A stretch of DNA of 64,000 bases from Skermania sp. ID1734 (lineage in GTDB: Bacteria; Actinomycetota; Actinomycetes; Mycobacteriales; Mycobacteriaceae): positions 62,001 to 126,000 of the forward strand of contig NZ_VLIY01000008.1 of assembly GCF_007489285.1 (NCBI RefSeq), given 5' to 3'. The position numbers were made by a program, and so were the translations under genes. Below, one piece after another: positions 1-8,498 of the stretch. Below the pieces are notes generated by a model. The model was not told the origin of the DNA, searched no databases, and saw only the letters and a list, made by a program, of their open reading frames with translations. Positions within the stretch are counted from its first letter, which is position 1; the number at the start of each line of letters is the position of its first letter.

Positions 1-743
1 CCAAGGCCTACAAGAAGCTGGGCATCCCGATCACTACCGGGGCGGCGGTCCAGTCGATCGAGGACCACGGCGACAAGGTCACCGTCGAGATCAAGGACAA
101 CAAAAGCGGCGAGACCGAGACCGTCACGGTCGACAAGGTGTTGCAGGCGGTCGGCTTCGCGCCGCGGGTCGAGGGCTACGGCCTCGAGAACACCGGTGTG
201 GAGATCGAGCGCGGCGCCATCGTCATCGACGACGTCATGCGCACGAATGTCGACCACATCTTCGCCATCGGCGACGTCACCGGCAAGCTGCAACTCGCTC
301 ACGTCGCGGAGGCACAGGGAGTGGTGGCCGCCGAGACGATCGCCGGCGCGGAGACGCTGCCGATCGAGGACTACCGGATGATGCCGCGCGCCACCTTCTG
401 CCAGCCGCAGGTGGCCAGCTTCGGCCTCACCGAGGAGCAGGCACGCGACGAGGGGTACGACGTCAAGGTCGCGACCTTCCCGTTCACCGCCAACGGCAAG
501 GCCCACGGGCTCGGCGACCCGACCGGTTTCGTCAAGCTGGTCGCGGACAAGAAATACGGCGAACTGCTCGGCGGCCACCTGATCGGGCCCGATGTTTCCG
601 AGCTGCTGCCCGAGCTGACGCTGGCGCAGAAGTGGGACCTGACGGTCAACGAGCTCGCCCGCAACGTGCACACCCACCCGACGCTGTCCGAGGCGCTGCA
701 GGAAGCCATCCACGGACTTGCCGGGCACATGATCAACTTCTGA
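1..743 (+). CDS. lpdC: Dihydrolipoamide dehydrogenase, 3' part (start outside window)
   Basis: The frame is open from base 3 and the start lies upstream of the window; 246 residues of the C-terminal half are visible, against about 464 for mycobacterial LpdC. The enzyme is the cytosolic FAD-dependent E3 that reoxidises dihydrolipoyl groups with NAD+ in the pyruvate dehydrogenase and peroxynitrite reductase complexes. The FAD-contacting motif IFAIGDVTG and the dimerisation domain ending in HTHPTLSE, whose His and Glu form the catalytic base pair, are both present. It ends 16 bases before a long palindrome and converges on the next gene. Identity is supported by synteny with the lpdC-ramB-icl1 region of M. 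tuberculosis. Confidence 0.93.
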   Translation, partial: KAYKKLGIPITTGAAVQSIEDHGDKVTVEIKDNKSGETETVTVDKVLQAVGFAPRVEGYGLENTGVEIERGAIVIDDVMRTNVDHIFAIGDVTGKLQLAHVAEAQGVVAAETIAGAETLPIEDYRMMPRATFCQPQVASFGLTEEQARDEGYDVKVATFPFTANGKAHGLGDPTGFVKLVADKKYGELLGGHLIGPDVSELLPELTLAQKWDLTVNELARNVHTHPTLSEALQEAIHGLAGHMINF

Positions 744-758
744 CCAACCCCCCCACCC

Positions 759-798
759 GTGCGTGTTTTTCCACCGCCCGCGGTGGAAAAACACGCAC
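759..798. repeat. Perfect 40-bp palindrome, copy A
   Basis: Arms of 19 bases (759-777 and 780-798) are exact reverse complements around a 2-base centre. Each arm contains a run of five T or five A and reads GTGCGTG, TTTTT, CCACCGC. It lies between the convergent lpdC and CMD-family genes, where it could form a bidirectional hairpin, but no U-tract follows the stem. Closely related palindromes occur at 25852-25897 and 41061-41104, so it belongs to a dispersed family. Confidence 0.85.
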
Positions 799-805
799 AG
801 GGGGC

Positions 806-1348
806 TTACCGGTCGCGCTGGATGCGCAGCGTTTTGATCGTGGTGGCCAGGCCGTCGTACTGGCTGATCAGCAGCACGATCTCGATCAGGCGGTGCTCGT
901 CGTAGTGCTGGGCCAGCGCCGCCCACGTGGGGTCGTCGATGTCCTTGCTGGTGACCTGGGCATCGACGGCAGTAAGTAGCGCACGGTGTTTGTGGTTCCA
1001 GCCGTCGGCAGACGGACCCTGCCGGACCCGCTCGAGGATCTCCGGCGTCACGCCCGCCCGTTTGCCCAGGCGGATGTGGTGGTCCATTTCGTATTCGCAG
1101 TCGCGCAACTGGGCGACCCGCAGGATGACCAGTTCGCAGTCGTGCCGGGACAGTTTGCCGCCGGGCATGAGCCGGCCGGAGTAGTGCAGCCAGCCGCGAA
1201 ACAACCCGCCCGTGCGGCCCAGCGTGCTGAACAAGTGCGCGTCCGGTACCCCGGCGCCGCGTGAAAGTACTTGCCACAGTGCCCAGTTGATGGGCCCGAG
1301 CTCTTTGAATCGACCGGGGGCGATGCGTGGGGTTTGCACAGTCACCAC
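806..1348 (-). CDS. Carboxymuconolactone decarboxylase (AhpD-like) family protein
   Basis: This 180-residue all-alpha protein has the CMD/AhpD signature near residues 78-90 ([11 protein letters not shown]), with one cysteine rather than the CxxC of true AhpD peroxidase partners. It is comparable to Rv0464c, which occupies the same place near lpdC and ramB in M. tuberculosis. The role is unknown; a hydroperoxide or small-molecule decarboxylase-like activity is a family guess. It is transcribed divergently from the FadE5-like gene across a 60-bp gap and converges on lpdC through palindrome A. Confidence 0.8.
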   Translation of the reverse strand: MVTVQTPRIAPGRFKELGPINWALWQVLSRGAGVPDAHLFSTLGRTGGLFRGWLHYSGRLMPGGKLSRHDCELVILRVAQLRDCEYEMDHHIRLGKRAGVTPEILERVRQGPSADGWNHKHRALLTAVDAQVTSKDIDDPTWAALAQHYDEHRLIEIVLLISQYDGLATTIKTLRIQRDR

Positions 1349-1408
1349 CTGAGGCTACCGTCCGCAATCCACATGCGAGACTTGTCGCGACGAGGAAGGA
1401 TGCTCGGT

Positions 1409-3238
1409 GTGAGCCACTACAAAGCAAACGTTCGTGACATCGAGTTCAACCTGTTCGAGGTGCTGGGGCTGGACAGCCTGCTCGACAGCGGCGCGTACGG
1501 CGACCTGGACACCGACACCGCGCGCAACATTCTCGCTGAGGTCGCGCGGTTGGCCGAGGGGCCGCTTGCGGAGTCTTTCGTCGAGGGTGATCGACACCCG
1601 GTCGAGTGGGATCGGGAGAACGACACACTGAAAATCCCGGAAGGGTTCCGCAAGTCGGTGCACGCGCTGCACGAAGGTGGCTGGTCCCGTATCGGCATGC
1701 CAGCAGAGATGGACGGCGTGCCGGCGCCGGCGGCACTGACCTGGGCCGTGCAGGAAATGTTGTTCTGCGCCAACCCGTCGGCCAGTTTCTTCAACATGGG
1801 TCCGCTCATGGCGAACGTGCTGTTCGGTGTCGGCAACCCAACCCAACAGCGCTGGGCCCGCGAAGGTTTCGAGCGCGGCTGGGCGGCGACCATGGTGCTC
1901 ACCGAGCCGGACGCCGGGTCGGACGTGGGCGCGGGGCGGACCAAGGCGATCGAGCAGCCCGACGGCACCTGGCACATCGAGGGCGTCAAGCGATTCATCT
2001 CTGGTGGAGACGTCGGCGACACCGCGGAGAACCTCTTCCATCTGGTGCTGGCGCGGCCGGAAGGCGCGGGTCCCGGCACGAAGGGGCTCAGCCTGTTCTA
2101 TGTGCCGAAGTACCTGTTCGATCCCGAGACGTTGGAGCTCAAGGGGCGCAACGGGGTCTACGTCACCGGGCTCGAACACAAGATGGGCATCAAGTCGTCG
2201 CCCACCTGTGAACTCACGTTCGGCGGCACCGACGTCCCGGCGGTCGGTTGGCTCGTCGGCGACGTGCATGACGGCATCGCGCAGATGTTCAAGGTCATCG
2301 AGAACGCGCGCATGACGGTCGGGGTCAAGTCCACCGGAACCTTGTCCACCGGCTACCTCAACGCGCTGGCTTACGCCAAGGAGCGCGTCCAGGGTGCCGA
2401 CCTCACGCACATGACGGACAAGGCCGCTCCGCGCGTCACGATCACCCATCACCCGGACGTGCGTCGTAGCCTCGCGATGCAGAAGGCCTACGCCGAAGGT
2501 CTGCGTGCGGTGTACCTTTACACGGCCGCGCACCAGGATGCCACTGCTGCCCAACATGTTTCGAGTGTCGACGCGGAAATGGCCGAGCGGATCAACGATC
2601 TGCTGCTGCCCATCGTCAAGGGCGTCGGCTCCGAGCGGGCCTACCAGTACCTCACCGAGTCGTTGCAGACGCTCGGCGGTTCCGGCTTCCTGCAGGACTA
2701 TCCGATCGAGCAGTACATTCGCGACGCCAAGATCGATTCGCTGTACGAGGGCACCACGGCGATTCAGGCGCAGGACTTCTTCTTCCGCAAGATCGCGCGC
2801 GACCGTGGGGTGGCGCTCGGTCACGTTGCCGGCGAGATCAAGAAGTTCCTGGACGCGGGCGGATCGCTCAAGCCCGAGCGCGACTTTCTCGCCACGGCAT
2901 TGGATGACGTGCAGGCGATGGTCGCGGACCTGACCGGGCATCTGCTGGCCGCCCGGCAGACACCGTCGGAGCTCTACAAGATCGGGCTTGCCTCGGTGCG
3001 TTTCCTCATGGCCATGGGCGATATGCTGATCGCGTGGCGCCTGCTTGTTCAGGCCGAAATCGCATGCACCGCATTGGAAGACGAAGAAATCTCCGACAAG
3101 GACCGGCGGTTCTACGAGGGCAAGATCGCCGTCGGCTCCTTCTTCGCCAAGAACGTGCTGCCGCAACTGAGCGCGACGCGCGCGATTCTCGCCGCGGTCG
3201 ACAACGACATCATGGAGCTGGACGAAGCTGCGTTTTAA
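1409..3238 (+). CDS. Acyl-CoA dehydrogenase, FadE5-like
   Basis: This FAD-dependent acyl-CoA dehydrogenase performs the first step of beta-oxidation in the cytosol. It has 609 residues, the long mycobacterial FadE5 type of about 610. The N-terminus [10 protein letters not shown] is typical of that group. The middle domain has the flavin/substrate signature [12 protein letters not shown], and [23 protein letters not shown] is split here as [10 protein letters not shown] then QYIRDAKI in the C-terminal helical domain. The GTG at 1409 was chosen because AGGAAGG (1393-1399) lies about 9 bases upstream; the ATG at 1400 abuts that site. Longer frames back to 1271 overlap the divergent gene and are unlikely. 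Confidence 0.9.
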   Translation: MSHYKANVRDIEFNLFEVLGLDSLLDSGAYGDLDTDTARNILAEVARLAEGPLAESFVEGDRHPVEWDRENDTLKIPEGFRKSVHALHEGGWSRIGMPAEMDGVPAPAALTWAVQEMLFCANPSASFFNMGPLMANVLFGVGNPTQQRWAREGFERGWAATMVLTEPDAGSDVGAGRTKAIEQPDGTWHIEGVKRFISGGDVGDTAENLFHLVLARPEGAGPGTKGLSLFYVPKYLFDPETLELKGRNGVYVTGLEHKMGIKSSPTCELTFGGTDVPAVGWLVGDVHDGIAQMFKVIENARMTVGVKSTGTLSTGYLNALAYAKERVQGADLTHMTDKAAPRVTITHHPDVRRSLAMQKAYAEGLRAVYLYTAAHQDATAAQHVSSVDAEMAERINDLLLPIVKGVGSERAYQYLTESLQTLGGSGFLQDYPIEQYIRDAKIDSLYEGTTAIQAQDFFFRKIARDRGVALGHVAGEIKKFLDAGGSLKPERDFLATALDDVQAMVADLTGHLLAARQTPSELYKIGLASVRFLMAMGDMLIAWRLLVQAEIACTALEDEEISDKDRRFYEGKIAVGSFFAKNVLPQLSATRAILAAVDNDIMELDEAAF

Positions 3239-3242
3239 CATG

Positions 3243-3256
3243 TTTTCGCAAAACTT
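3243..3256. promoter_or_regulatory. Weak RamB-like box before the lipase gene
   Basis: TTTTCGCAAAACTT resembles the RamB recognition sequence (core TTTGCAAA) and sits 37 bases before the lipase start. It has a G inserted in the core, so it is a weak candidate. Nearby a direct repeat GTATCGAAG occurs at about 3259-3280. Confidence 0.3.
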
Positions 3257-3292
3257 AGGTATCGAAGCGGTATCGAAGTAGATACTGATCTT

Positions 3293-4642
3293 GTGGAGAC
3301 TCGTGGGCGTCGACTCTGGGTTGTACTGATCTCGGCCTGTTTGTTGGGCTTCGGAATGGTCGGGCAGGCGGCCGCGGCACCCGCGCCGTGGTCCGGGGTG
3401 ATTCAACCCGAACCCCCCGGGCCTGTGTCTGATGCGGCCCAGCCGGCTCCGGTTGCCGGGCAACCTGCGCCGCCAGGGCCGTGGGGCGACTTCTACAACC
3501 CCCCGGTTCCGCTGCCGCCCGGCAACCCCGGTGACATCATTCGTACGCAACCCTCGTTCGGGCTCGCCCCCGCAACAGCCACCCGGATCCTGTACCGCAG
3601 CGAGGACACACACGGCGCACCCACCGCGATCAGCGGTACCTACTTCGCGCCCGGCATGCCCTGGCACGGGCCCGGACCCCGACCGTTGGTGTCGATTGCC
3701 GCCGGGACCCAAGGCTTCGGCCGCCAATGCGCGCCGTCGATGATGTTCAATACGCTGCTCGAATACCACCCGCCGTTCGACCTGATGGCGGACTACGAAT
3801 TGCCGTTCGTAGACCTACTGCTCGCCCAGGGTGTCGCGGTGGTGTTCACCGACTATGCGGGACTCGGCACGCCAGGCCCGCATCCGTACGTGAATCGGCG
3901 GGCGAACGGTCAGGCCGTTCTCGACGCCGCCCGGGCCGCGCTGCGCCTGCCGAACACTGGGCTGCAGCCAAATTCGCCCGTAGGCCTGTGGGGCTATTCC
4001 GAGGGCGGTGCGGCGACGGCGGCGGCGGCGGAACTGCAGCCGACCTACGCACCGGATCTCAATCTGAAGGGCACCTACACCGGTGCGCCGCCAGCAAATT
4101 TGGCGGCGACGCTGAACATGGCCGACGGGTCGCTGTTCGTCGGAGCAATCGGCTACGCGCTCAACGGCTTTGCCGGGTGGTACCCGCAGATGCGGCCGAT
4201 CATCGACAAATACATCAACGACCGCGGCCGGCAGATGCTGACGGCCACCGCCACCCAGTGCGACCTGGAAACCATGCAGTACGCCTTCACGCGGACCAAT
4301 GCCTGGACGAAGACCGGACAGTCGCTGTCGCAGATCATCGCGCAGGAACCGGCCGCCCAGCAGGTCATCGCGGAACAGTTCATCGGCAACGTCAAGCCCA
4401 CGGCACCGGTCCTCGTGGTGTCGAACGTCAACGACGACCTGGTGCCCAACGGTCAAGTGCGCCAACTCGTTGCCGATTGGTGCGGCAAGGGCGCGACGGT
4501 GCAGTACTCGCAGATCGACCTGCCGCCGCTGTTGCCGGGAACCGTGCTCGGGCACGGACTTCCGGTGCTACCGGCGGTCGCGCAAGCGGACCAGTGGATG
4601 CTGGACCGATTCAACGGGGTGCCCGCGCCGTCAAGCTGCTAG
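3293..4642 (+). CDS. Secretory lipase family (LIP) alpha/beta hydrolase
   Basis: An exported 449-residue serine hydrolase of the secretory lipase family, which cleaves lipid esters. Residues 1-28 form a signal peptide with a basic start, a hydrophobic core and AAAAPAP after the likely cleavage site, followed by a Pro-rich linker to about residue 80. The nucleophile elbow is GYSEGG near residue 233. The start is GTG. It follows the FadE5-like gene by 54 bases and ends immediately before the ramB stop codon (stops at 4640-4642 and 4643-4645). Lipolysis followed by beta-oxidation fits the neighbouring acyl-CoA dehydrogenase and glyoxylate genes. Confidence 0.85.
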   Translation: METRGRRLWVVLISACLLGFGMVGQAAAAPAPWSGVIQPEPPGPVSDAAQPAPVAGQPAPPGPWGDFYNPPVPLPPGNPGDIIRTQPSFGLAPATATRILYRSEDTHGAPTAISGTYFAPGMPWHGPGPRPLVSIAAGTQGFGRQCAPSMMFNTLLEYHPPFDLMADYELPFVDLLLAQGVAVVFTDYAGLGTPGPHPYVNRRANGQAVLDAARAALRLPNTGLQPNSPVGLWGYSEGGAATAAAAELQPTYAPDLNLKGTYTGAPPANLAATLNMADGSLFVGAIGYALNGFAGWYPQMRPIIDKYINDRGRQMLTATATQCDLETMQYAFTRTNAWTKTGQSLSQIIAQEPAAQQVIAEQFIGNVKPTAPVLVVSNVNDDLVPNGQVRQLVADWCGKGATVQYSQIDLPPLLPGTVLGHGLPVLPAVAQADQWMLDRFNGVPAPSSC

Positions 4643-6058
4643 TCACTGTAAGACGTACGGCGACACCGAACTGCGGTGCTCGCTGATGTCGAGGTCCTTG
4701 CCCAGCGGCGGGAACGCGCGCTGGGGGCAATTCGCCCGTTCGCACACTCGGCACCCAGCCCCGATAGGGGTCACGGCGGCGTCGTTGTCGAGGTCCAGTC
4801 CGTCGGCGTAGACGGTCCGGCCGGCATGGCGCAGCTCGCAACCGAGTCCGATGGCAAACGTCTTGCCGGGCTGGCCATACCGCTTGGCGCGCCGCTCGAC
4901 CGTCCGCGCAATCCACAGGTACTTTCGCCCGTCGGGCATCTGCGCGATCTGGGTCATGATCTTCCCGGGGTAAGCGAACGTCTCGTAGACGTTCCACAGC
5001 GGGCAGGTGCCGCCGCTCGATGAAAAGTGAAAGCCGGTGGCCGACTGGCGTTTCGACATGTTGCCGGCACGATCGACCCGCACAAACGAGAATGGCACGC
5101 CACGCAGCTTCGGCCGCTGCAGGGTGGACAGGCGGTGGCAGATCGTCTCGTAGCTTTGGGAGTAGAACGCGGAAAGCCGCTCGATGTCGTACCGGAAGTC
5201 CTCGGCCACCTCGTGGAACTGCGTGTACGGCAAGACAACAGCAGCGGCGAAGTAGTTGGCCAGACCCAGCAATCCCAGCTTCCGCGACGCTTCGGACGTG
5301 AAATTCCCTTCCGCCACCAGCTTGTCGATCAACTCACCGTATTCCAGATAGGCGAGCTCGGCCGCGAACTTGAACACTCGCTGCCCGTCGGACAGGTGCG
5401 GAGAGATCTCGAGTATTCGAGTTTCGGGATCGAAACGGTGCAAGACGTTCTCGCCGAGGTCGATCCGCTCCACGATCTGCACCTCGTGCAGCGTCGTCAG
5501 ACGCCGTCGAATTTCGCCGCCAAGATCGCCGCGATGGAAACGCATCCGTGCCGTCAACTCCTCGGCGGCGGCGTCGAGGTCGTGAATGTAGTTCTGGCGC
5601 TGATAAAAATAGTCGCGCACCTCTTCGTGCGGCTTGCTGATCGAGCCGGTGCCACTGCCGTCCGTGGTGAAGCGGTCTTCGGTCGCCGCCGCGAGTTGGG
5701 CGGAGGTATTGCGGTAGCGCCGGTGCATGTTCACCATGGCGCGCGCGAGGCTCGGGTGGGCGGAAACCATCTCCGCGATCTCCTGTGCATCGGCGTCGAT
5801 GCCCATTTCCTGATCGAGCGCTACTTCTTGCAATTCGGCGATGAGCCGGGTGTCGTCCTGCGAAGAGAAGAAGGTGGCGTCTACGCCGAACTCCTCGCTG
5901 ATGCGCAGCAGCACTGGCACCGTCAGCGGGCGCACGTCGTGCTCGATCTGGTTGAGGTAACTTGCCGAAATCTCCAGCGATTGGGCGAGCGCGACCTGGC
6001 TCATCCCGCGTTCGACACGCAATTGCCGCAGCCGGGCACCGACGAAGGTCTTGGCCAT
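4643..6058 (-). CDS. ramB: RamB-type transcriptional regulator of acetate/glyoxylate metabolism
   Basis: A 471-residue DNA-binding protein with an N-terminal XRE helix-turn-helix (about residues 8-65), a central IrrE/ImmA-like domain (about 155-310) and a cysteine-bearing C-terminal short-chain fatty acyl regulator domain (CRVCERANCPQR). In Corynebacterium and M. tuberculosis RamB controls isocitrate lyase and its own gene. The ATG at 6058 (MAKTFVGARLRQ) begins at the HTH as in known RamB; an in-frame extension to 6154 has no family support. Candidate operators lie just upstream and before icl. Confidence 0.9.
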   Translation of the reverse strand: MAKTFVGARLRQLRVERGMSQVALAQSLEISASYLNQIEHDVRPLTVPVLLRISEEFGVDATFFSSQDDTRLIAELQEVALDQEMGIDADAQEIAEMVSAHPSLARAMVNMHRRYRNTSAQLAAATEDRFTTDGSGTGSISKPHEEVRDYFYQRQNYIHDLDAAAEELTARMRFHRGDLGGEIRRRLTTLHEVQIVERIDLGENVLHRFDPETRILEISPHLSDGQRVFKFAAELAYLEYGELIDKLVAEGNFTSEASRKLGLLGLANYFAAAVVLPYTQFHEVAEDFRYDIERLSAFYSQSYETICHRLSTLQRPKLRGVPFSFVRVDRAGNMSKRQSATGFHFSSSGGTCPLWNVYETFAYPGKIMTQIAQMPDGRKYLWIARTVERRAKRYGQPGKTFAIGLGCELRHAGRTVYADGLDLDNDAAVTPIGAGCRVCERANCPQRAFPPLGKDLDISEHRSSVSPYVLQ

Positions 6059-6074
6059 AAATCCAGCGTACGAG

Positions 6075-6110
6075 CGTTTCGCAAACCTGCAAAGGTCGGC
6101 CTTCGCAACT
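6075..6110. promoter_or_regulatory. Candidate RamB autoregulatory sites
   Basis: Upstream of ramB the sequence has GTTTCGCAAAC (6075-6085) followed by CTGCAAAGG (6086-6094) and TTCGCAACTT (6102-6111). These are degenerate forms of the TTTGCAAA core seen intact before icl. Autoregulation by RamB is known in relatives; its use here is inferred. Confidence 0.5.
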
Positions 6111-6197
6111 TCACATGCCACCTCGTGCCATCCGCTGTACGGCGCGGCCTGCACGGGCCCATGATGTAGACGGTCACGTCCGTGAGAGGGGCCCGCG

Positions 6198-7514
6198 GTG
6201 AATCACGACGAGCGCCCGCCCGCTGGGTTTCCACGCGCAATGTGGGACCGGCTGGAACAACATCCGCCGCCGGGGGTGCAGCGGTTGCAGCGATGGCGCA
6301 GCCCGCTGCGCGGGCCATGGCTCACGTCGATCTTCGGTGCGGTGCTGCTGGTGTCGCTGCCGCTGGTGATCATCACCGGTTTGCTGTCCTACATCGCGTA
6401 CGGCCCGCAACTCGGGCAAGCGATTCCGGGTGACGTCGGCTGGCTCAAACTGCCCAGTTTCGACTGGCCGACGAACCCCGCGTGGTTGTACCGCCTGACG
6501 CAAGGGGTGCACGTCGGGCTTGGCATGGTGCTGATCCCGACGGTCCTGGCCAAGCTGTGGTCGGTGATTCCGCGGCTGTTCGCCTGGCCGCCGTCGCGGT
6601 CGATCGCGCAGGTCATCGAGCGAGCGTCGTTGCTGCTGCTGGTCGGTGGGGTGCTGTTCGAGATGGTCACCGGAGTCCTGAATATCCAGTACGACTACAT
6701 ATTCGGCTTCAGCTTCTACACCGCACACTACTTCGGCGCCTGGGTGTTCATCGCTGGTTTCGTGGCGCATGTGGTGATCAAGTTGCCGCGGATGGTTTCC
6801 GGCTTACGGGGGCTGTCGCTGCGCGCAGTGCTGCACACGTCCCGGGCCGAGACCAAGCCCGAGCCCTCCGATCCCGACGGGCTGGTCGCTTCGAATCCTG
6901 CCGAACCCACCATGAGCCGGCGCGGGGCGCTCGCGCTGGTCGGCGGCGGCACAGTGCTCGTCGCCGTGCTGACCGCGGGGCAAACGATCGGCGGCTGGAC
7001 CCGCCCGGTCGCGCTACTGCTGCCGCGTGGACGCTCACCCGGACACGGCCCCAACGGTTTTCAGGTGAACAAAACGGCCGCGGCGGCCGGTATCGATCAG
7101 GTGGCGACCGGTGAATCGTGGCGGCTCACAGTCCGGGGTGGGCCGTCACCGGTCACGATGGACCGCGCGAGCCTGCTCGCCATGCCGCAGCACACCGCGG
7201 TGCTGCCGATCGCGTGCGTGGAAGGCTGGTCCACCACCGAAACGTGGACGGGTGTGCGACTGCGCGATCTGGCCGCGCACGCCGGGGTTTTGACGCCGAC
7301 GTCCGCGAGCGTTCGATCGCTGCAACGCGGCGGTGCGTTCAACCAGGCATCGCTACTGGAAGATCAGGTGGCCGACGATGATTCACTGCTGGCGCTGCGC
7401 GTGAACGGCGCGGATCTCTCGCTGGACCACGGCTATCCGGCGCGCATCATCGTGCCCGCCCTGCCCGGTGTGCACAACACGAAATGGGTTGAGTCCATTG
7501 AGTTTCAGAGTTGA
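6198..7514 (+). CDS. Membrane-anchored molybdopterin oxidoreductase (cytochrome b561-like + sulfite-oxidase-type domain)
   Basis: A 438-residue fusion. Residues about 40-200 contain four hydrophobic helices with histidines in GVHVGLGM, YTAHYFGAW and GFVAHVVIKLP that could bind heme b, as in cytochrome b561/DUF4405-type anchors. A fifth hydrophobic segment starting with an RR pair (MSRRGALALVGGG) leads into a C-terminal sulfite-oxidase/MsrP-type molybdopterin domain. The cysteine of PIACVEGWSTTETW is the expected molybdenum ligand. The reductase domain would lie on one membrane face and exchange electrons with quinones through the anchor. Start GTG with GAGAGGGGC ahead. It is directly followed by another membrane gene. 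Substrate unknown. Confidence 0.82.
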   Translation: MNHDERPPAGFPRAMWDRLEQHPPPGVQRLQRWRSPLRGPWLTSIFGAVLLVSLPLVIITGLLSYIAYGPQLGQAIPGDVGWLKLPSFDWPTNPAWLYRLTQGVHVGLGMVLIPTVLAKLWSVIPRLFAWPPSRSIAQVIERASLLLLVGGVLFEMVTGVLNIQYDYIFGFSFYTAHYFGAWVFIAGFVAHVVIKLPRMVSGLRGLSLRAVLHTSRAETKPEPSDPDGLVASNPAEPTMSRRGALALVGGGTVLVAVLTAGQTIGGWTRPVALLLPRGRSPGHGPNGFQVNKTAAAAGIDQVATGESWRLTVRGGPSPVTMDRASLLAMPQHTAVLPIACVEGWSTTETWTGVRLRDLAAHAGVLTPTSASVRSLQRGGAFNQASLLEDQVADDDSLLALRVNGADLSLDHGYPARIIVPALPGVHNTKWVESIEFQS

Positions 7515-7515
7515 C

Positions 7516-8031
7516 GTGCTCGCGCGGTTCCGTCGGTTCTATGGAGCACACGTGCTGCATCTGTTGGTCCTGCTGGCGTGTTTCGCGGTGTTCGGTTACG
7601 TCGTCGCGACCATTCAACCTGTCACGCTGTGGAATTCGCAGAAGTGGTGGCAGTCGATCGCCGTGTGGTTCGCGGCCGCCATCATTGCCCACGATCTGGT
7701 CTTGTTCCCGCTGTACGCCCTGGCGGACCGGGTACTCGCAGCGGTGGCCCCAACGCGGGCGCTGAATTACCTGCGCGTGCCGACGCTTGGTTCCGGCTTG
7801 CTGCTCCTCGTCTACCTGCCAGGCATCATCCGACAGGGCGGCGACACCTACCTCGCGGCGACCGGTCAGACGCAGGAGCCGTTTCTGGGTCGCTGGCTAC
7901 TGATCAGCGCGGCGATGTTCGTCCTCAGCGCGCTTGTCTACGCCGCTACCCGTCCCAGACGACCAACCCGTTCTCGCGTAGTCGAGCGCCCGCGGCAACT
8001 TCGTGCGGAACCAGCCGACCGTCGTGCATGA
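7516..8031 (+). CDS. Four-helix membrane protein of unknown function
   Basis: About 171 residues with four hydrophobic segments (roughly residues 12-32, 50-75, 90-110, 128-150) and a basic C-terminal tail. The GTG at 7516 directly follows the stop of the molybdoenzyme gene (TGA at 7512-7514), suggesting coupled translation and a shared role at the membrane. The last 86 bases overlap the 3' end of the opposite-strand DUF488 gene. No family was recognised with certainty. Starts further upstream would overlap the molybdoenzyme gene. Confidence 0.7.
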   Translation: MLARFRRFYGAHVLHLLVLLACFAVFGYVVATIQPVTLWNSQKWWQSIAVWFAAAIIAHDLVLFPLYALADRVLAAVAPTRALNYLRVPTLGSGLLLLVYLPGIIRQGGDTYLAATGQTQEPFLGRWLLISAAMFVLSALVYAATRPRRPTRSRVVERPRQLRAEPADRRA

Positions 8032-8467
8032 GGTGCATGGCGACGGTGTCAAAACCCAACGCCGCCACATCGGCGACCAGCCTCCGATGACAACGCCACC
8101 ACACGCTTTCGCTGCACATCACCAACGTGTTCCGCCGCGCCGCCTCGTCGAGCACGATCGGCAGGGCCGCCTCGAACGGCGCCGTCCGGGTGTATGCCGC
8201 GTAGGCAGCGAACTGCTCCACCTGCCACCACGTGTCTTCGCACGGCGCGTCCTTGGGTATGCGTCGCCGGCCGCCGAGCCGTTCCTCCCAGCGGTAGTCG
8301 ACCCCGGCGGCGGGCAGCCACTGCGCCAACGCGTCTCGGGCCACGTCCGGGTGCGCGCGGCTGCCCGGATACCGCCGAATGTCGACGACCGACTCGACGG
8401 CGGCGTTGCGGAACAATTCCGTGAGTTCGTCGCGATCGAGCTGGCCGTGCCCGCCGGTCATCAACAT
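7946..8467 (-). CDS. DUF488 family protein
   Basis: A 173-residue soluble protein with DUF488 features: VVDIRRYPGSR near the start, WEERLGG in the middle, and the cysteine/histidine signature MCSESVWWRCHRR near residue 130. The biochemical role of this family is not settled. It begins 31 bases from the divergent ligB start and its 3' end overlaps the membrane-protein gene at 7516-8031 by 86 bases. Confidence 0.85.
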   Translation of the reverse strand: MLMTGGHGQLDRDELTELFRNAAVESVVDIRRYPGSRAHPDVARDALAQWLPAAGVDYRWEERLGGRRRIPKDAPCEDTWWQVEQFAAYAAYTRTAPFEAALPIVLDEAARRNTLVMCSESVWWRCHRRLVADVAALGFDTVAMHLMHDGRLVPHEVAAGARLRENGLVVWDG

Positions 8468-8498
8468 GACGCCAGCGTACGAGCGCTACCGTCGAGGG

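Noticed and set aside
759-798. Ordinary intrinsic terminator
   Set aside because: No T-run follows the stem on either strand; the T/A runs are inside the arms. Termination is still possible but the element is better described as a dispersed palindrome.
1400-1408. ATG at 1400 as start of the FadE5-like gene
   Set aside because: It abuts the ribosome-binding sequence; GTG at 1409 has correct spacing and matches the family N-terminus.
1355-3769. 804-codon open frame on the minus strand opposite the FadE5-like gene
   Set aside because: It is a shadow of high-GC codon structure: Arg/Gly/Val-rich, no recognisable domain, and it covers a clear acyl-CoA dehydrogenase gene.
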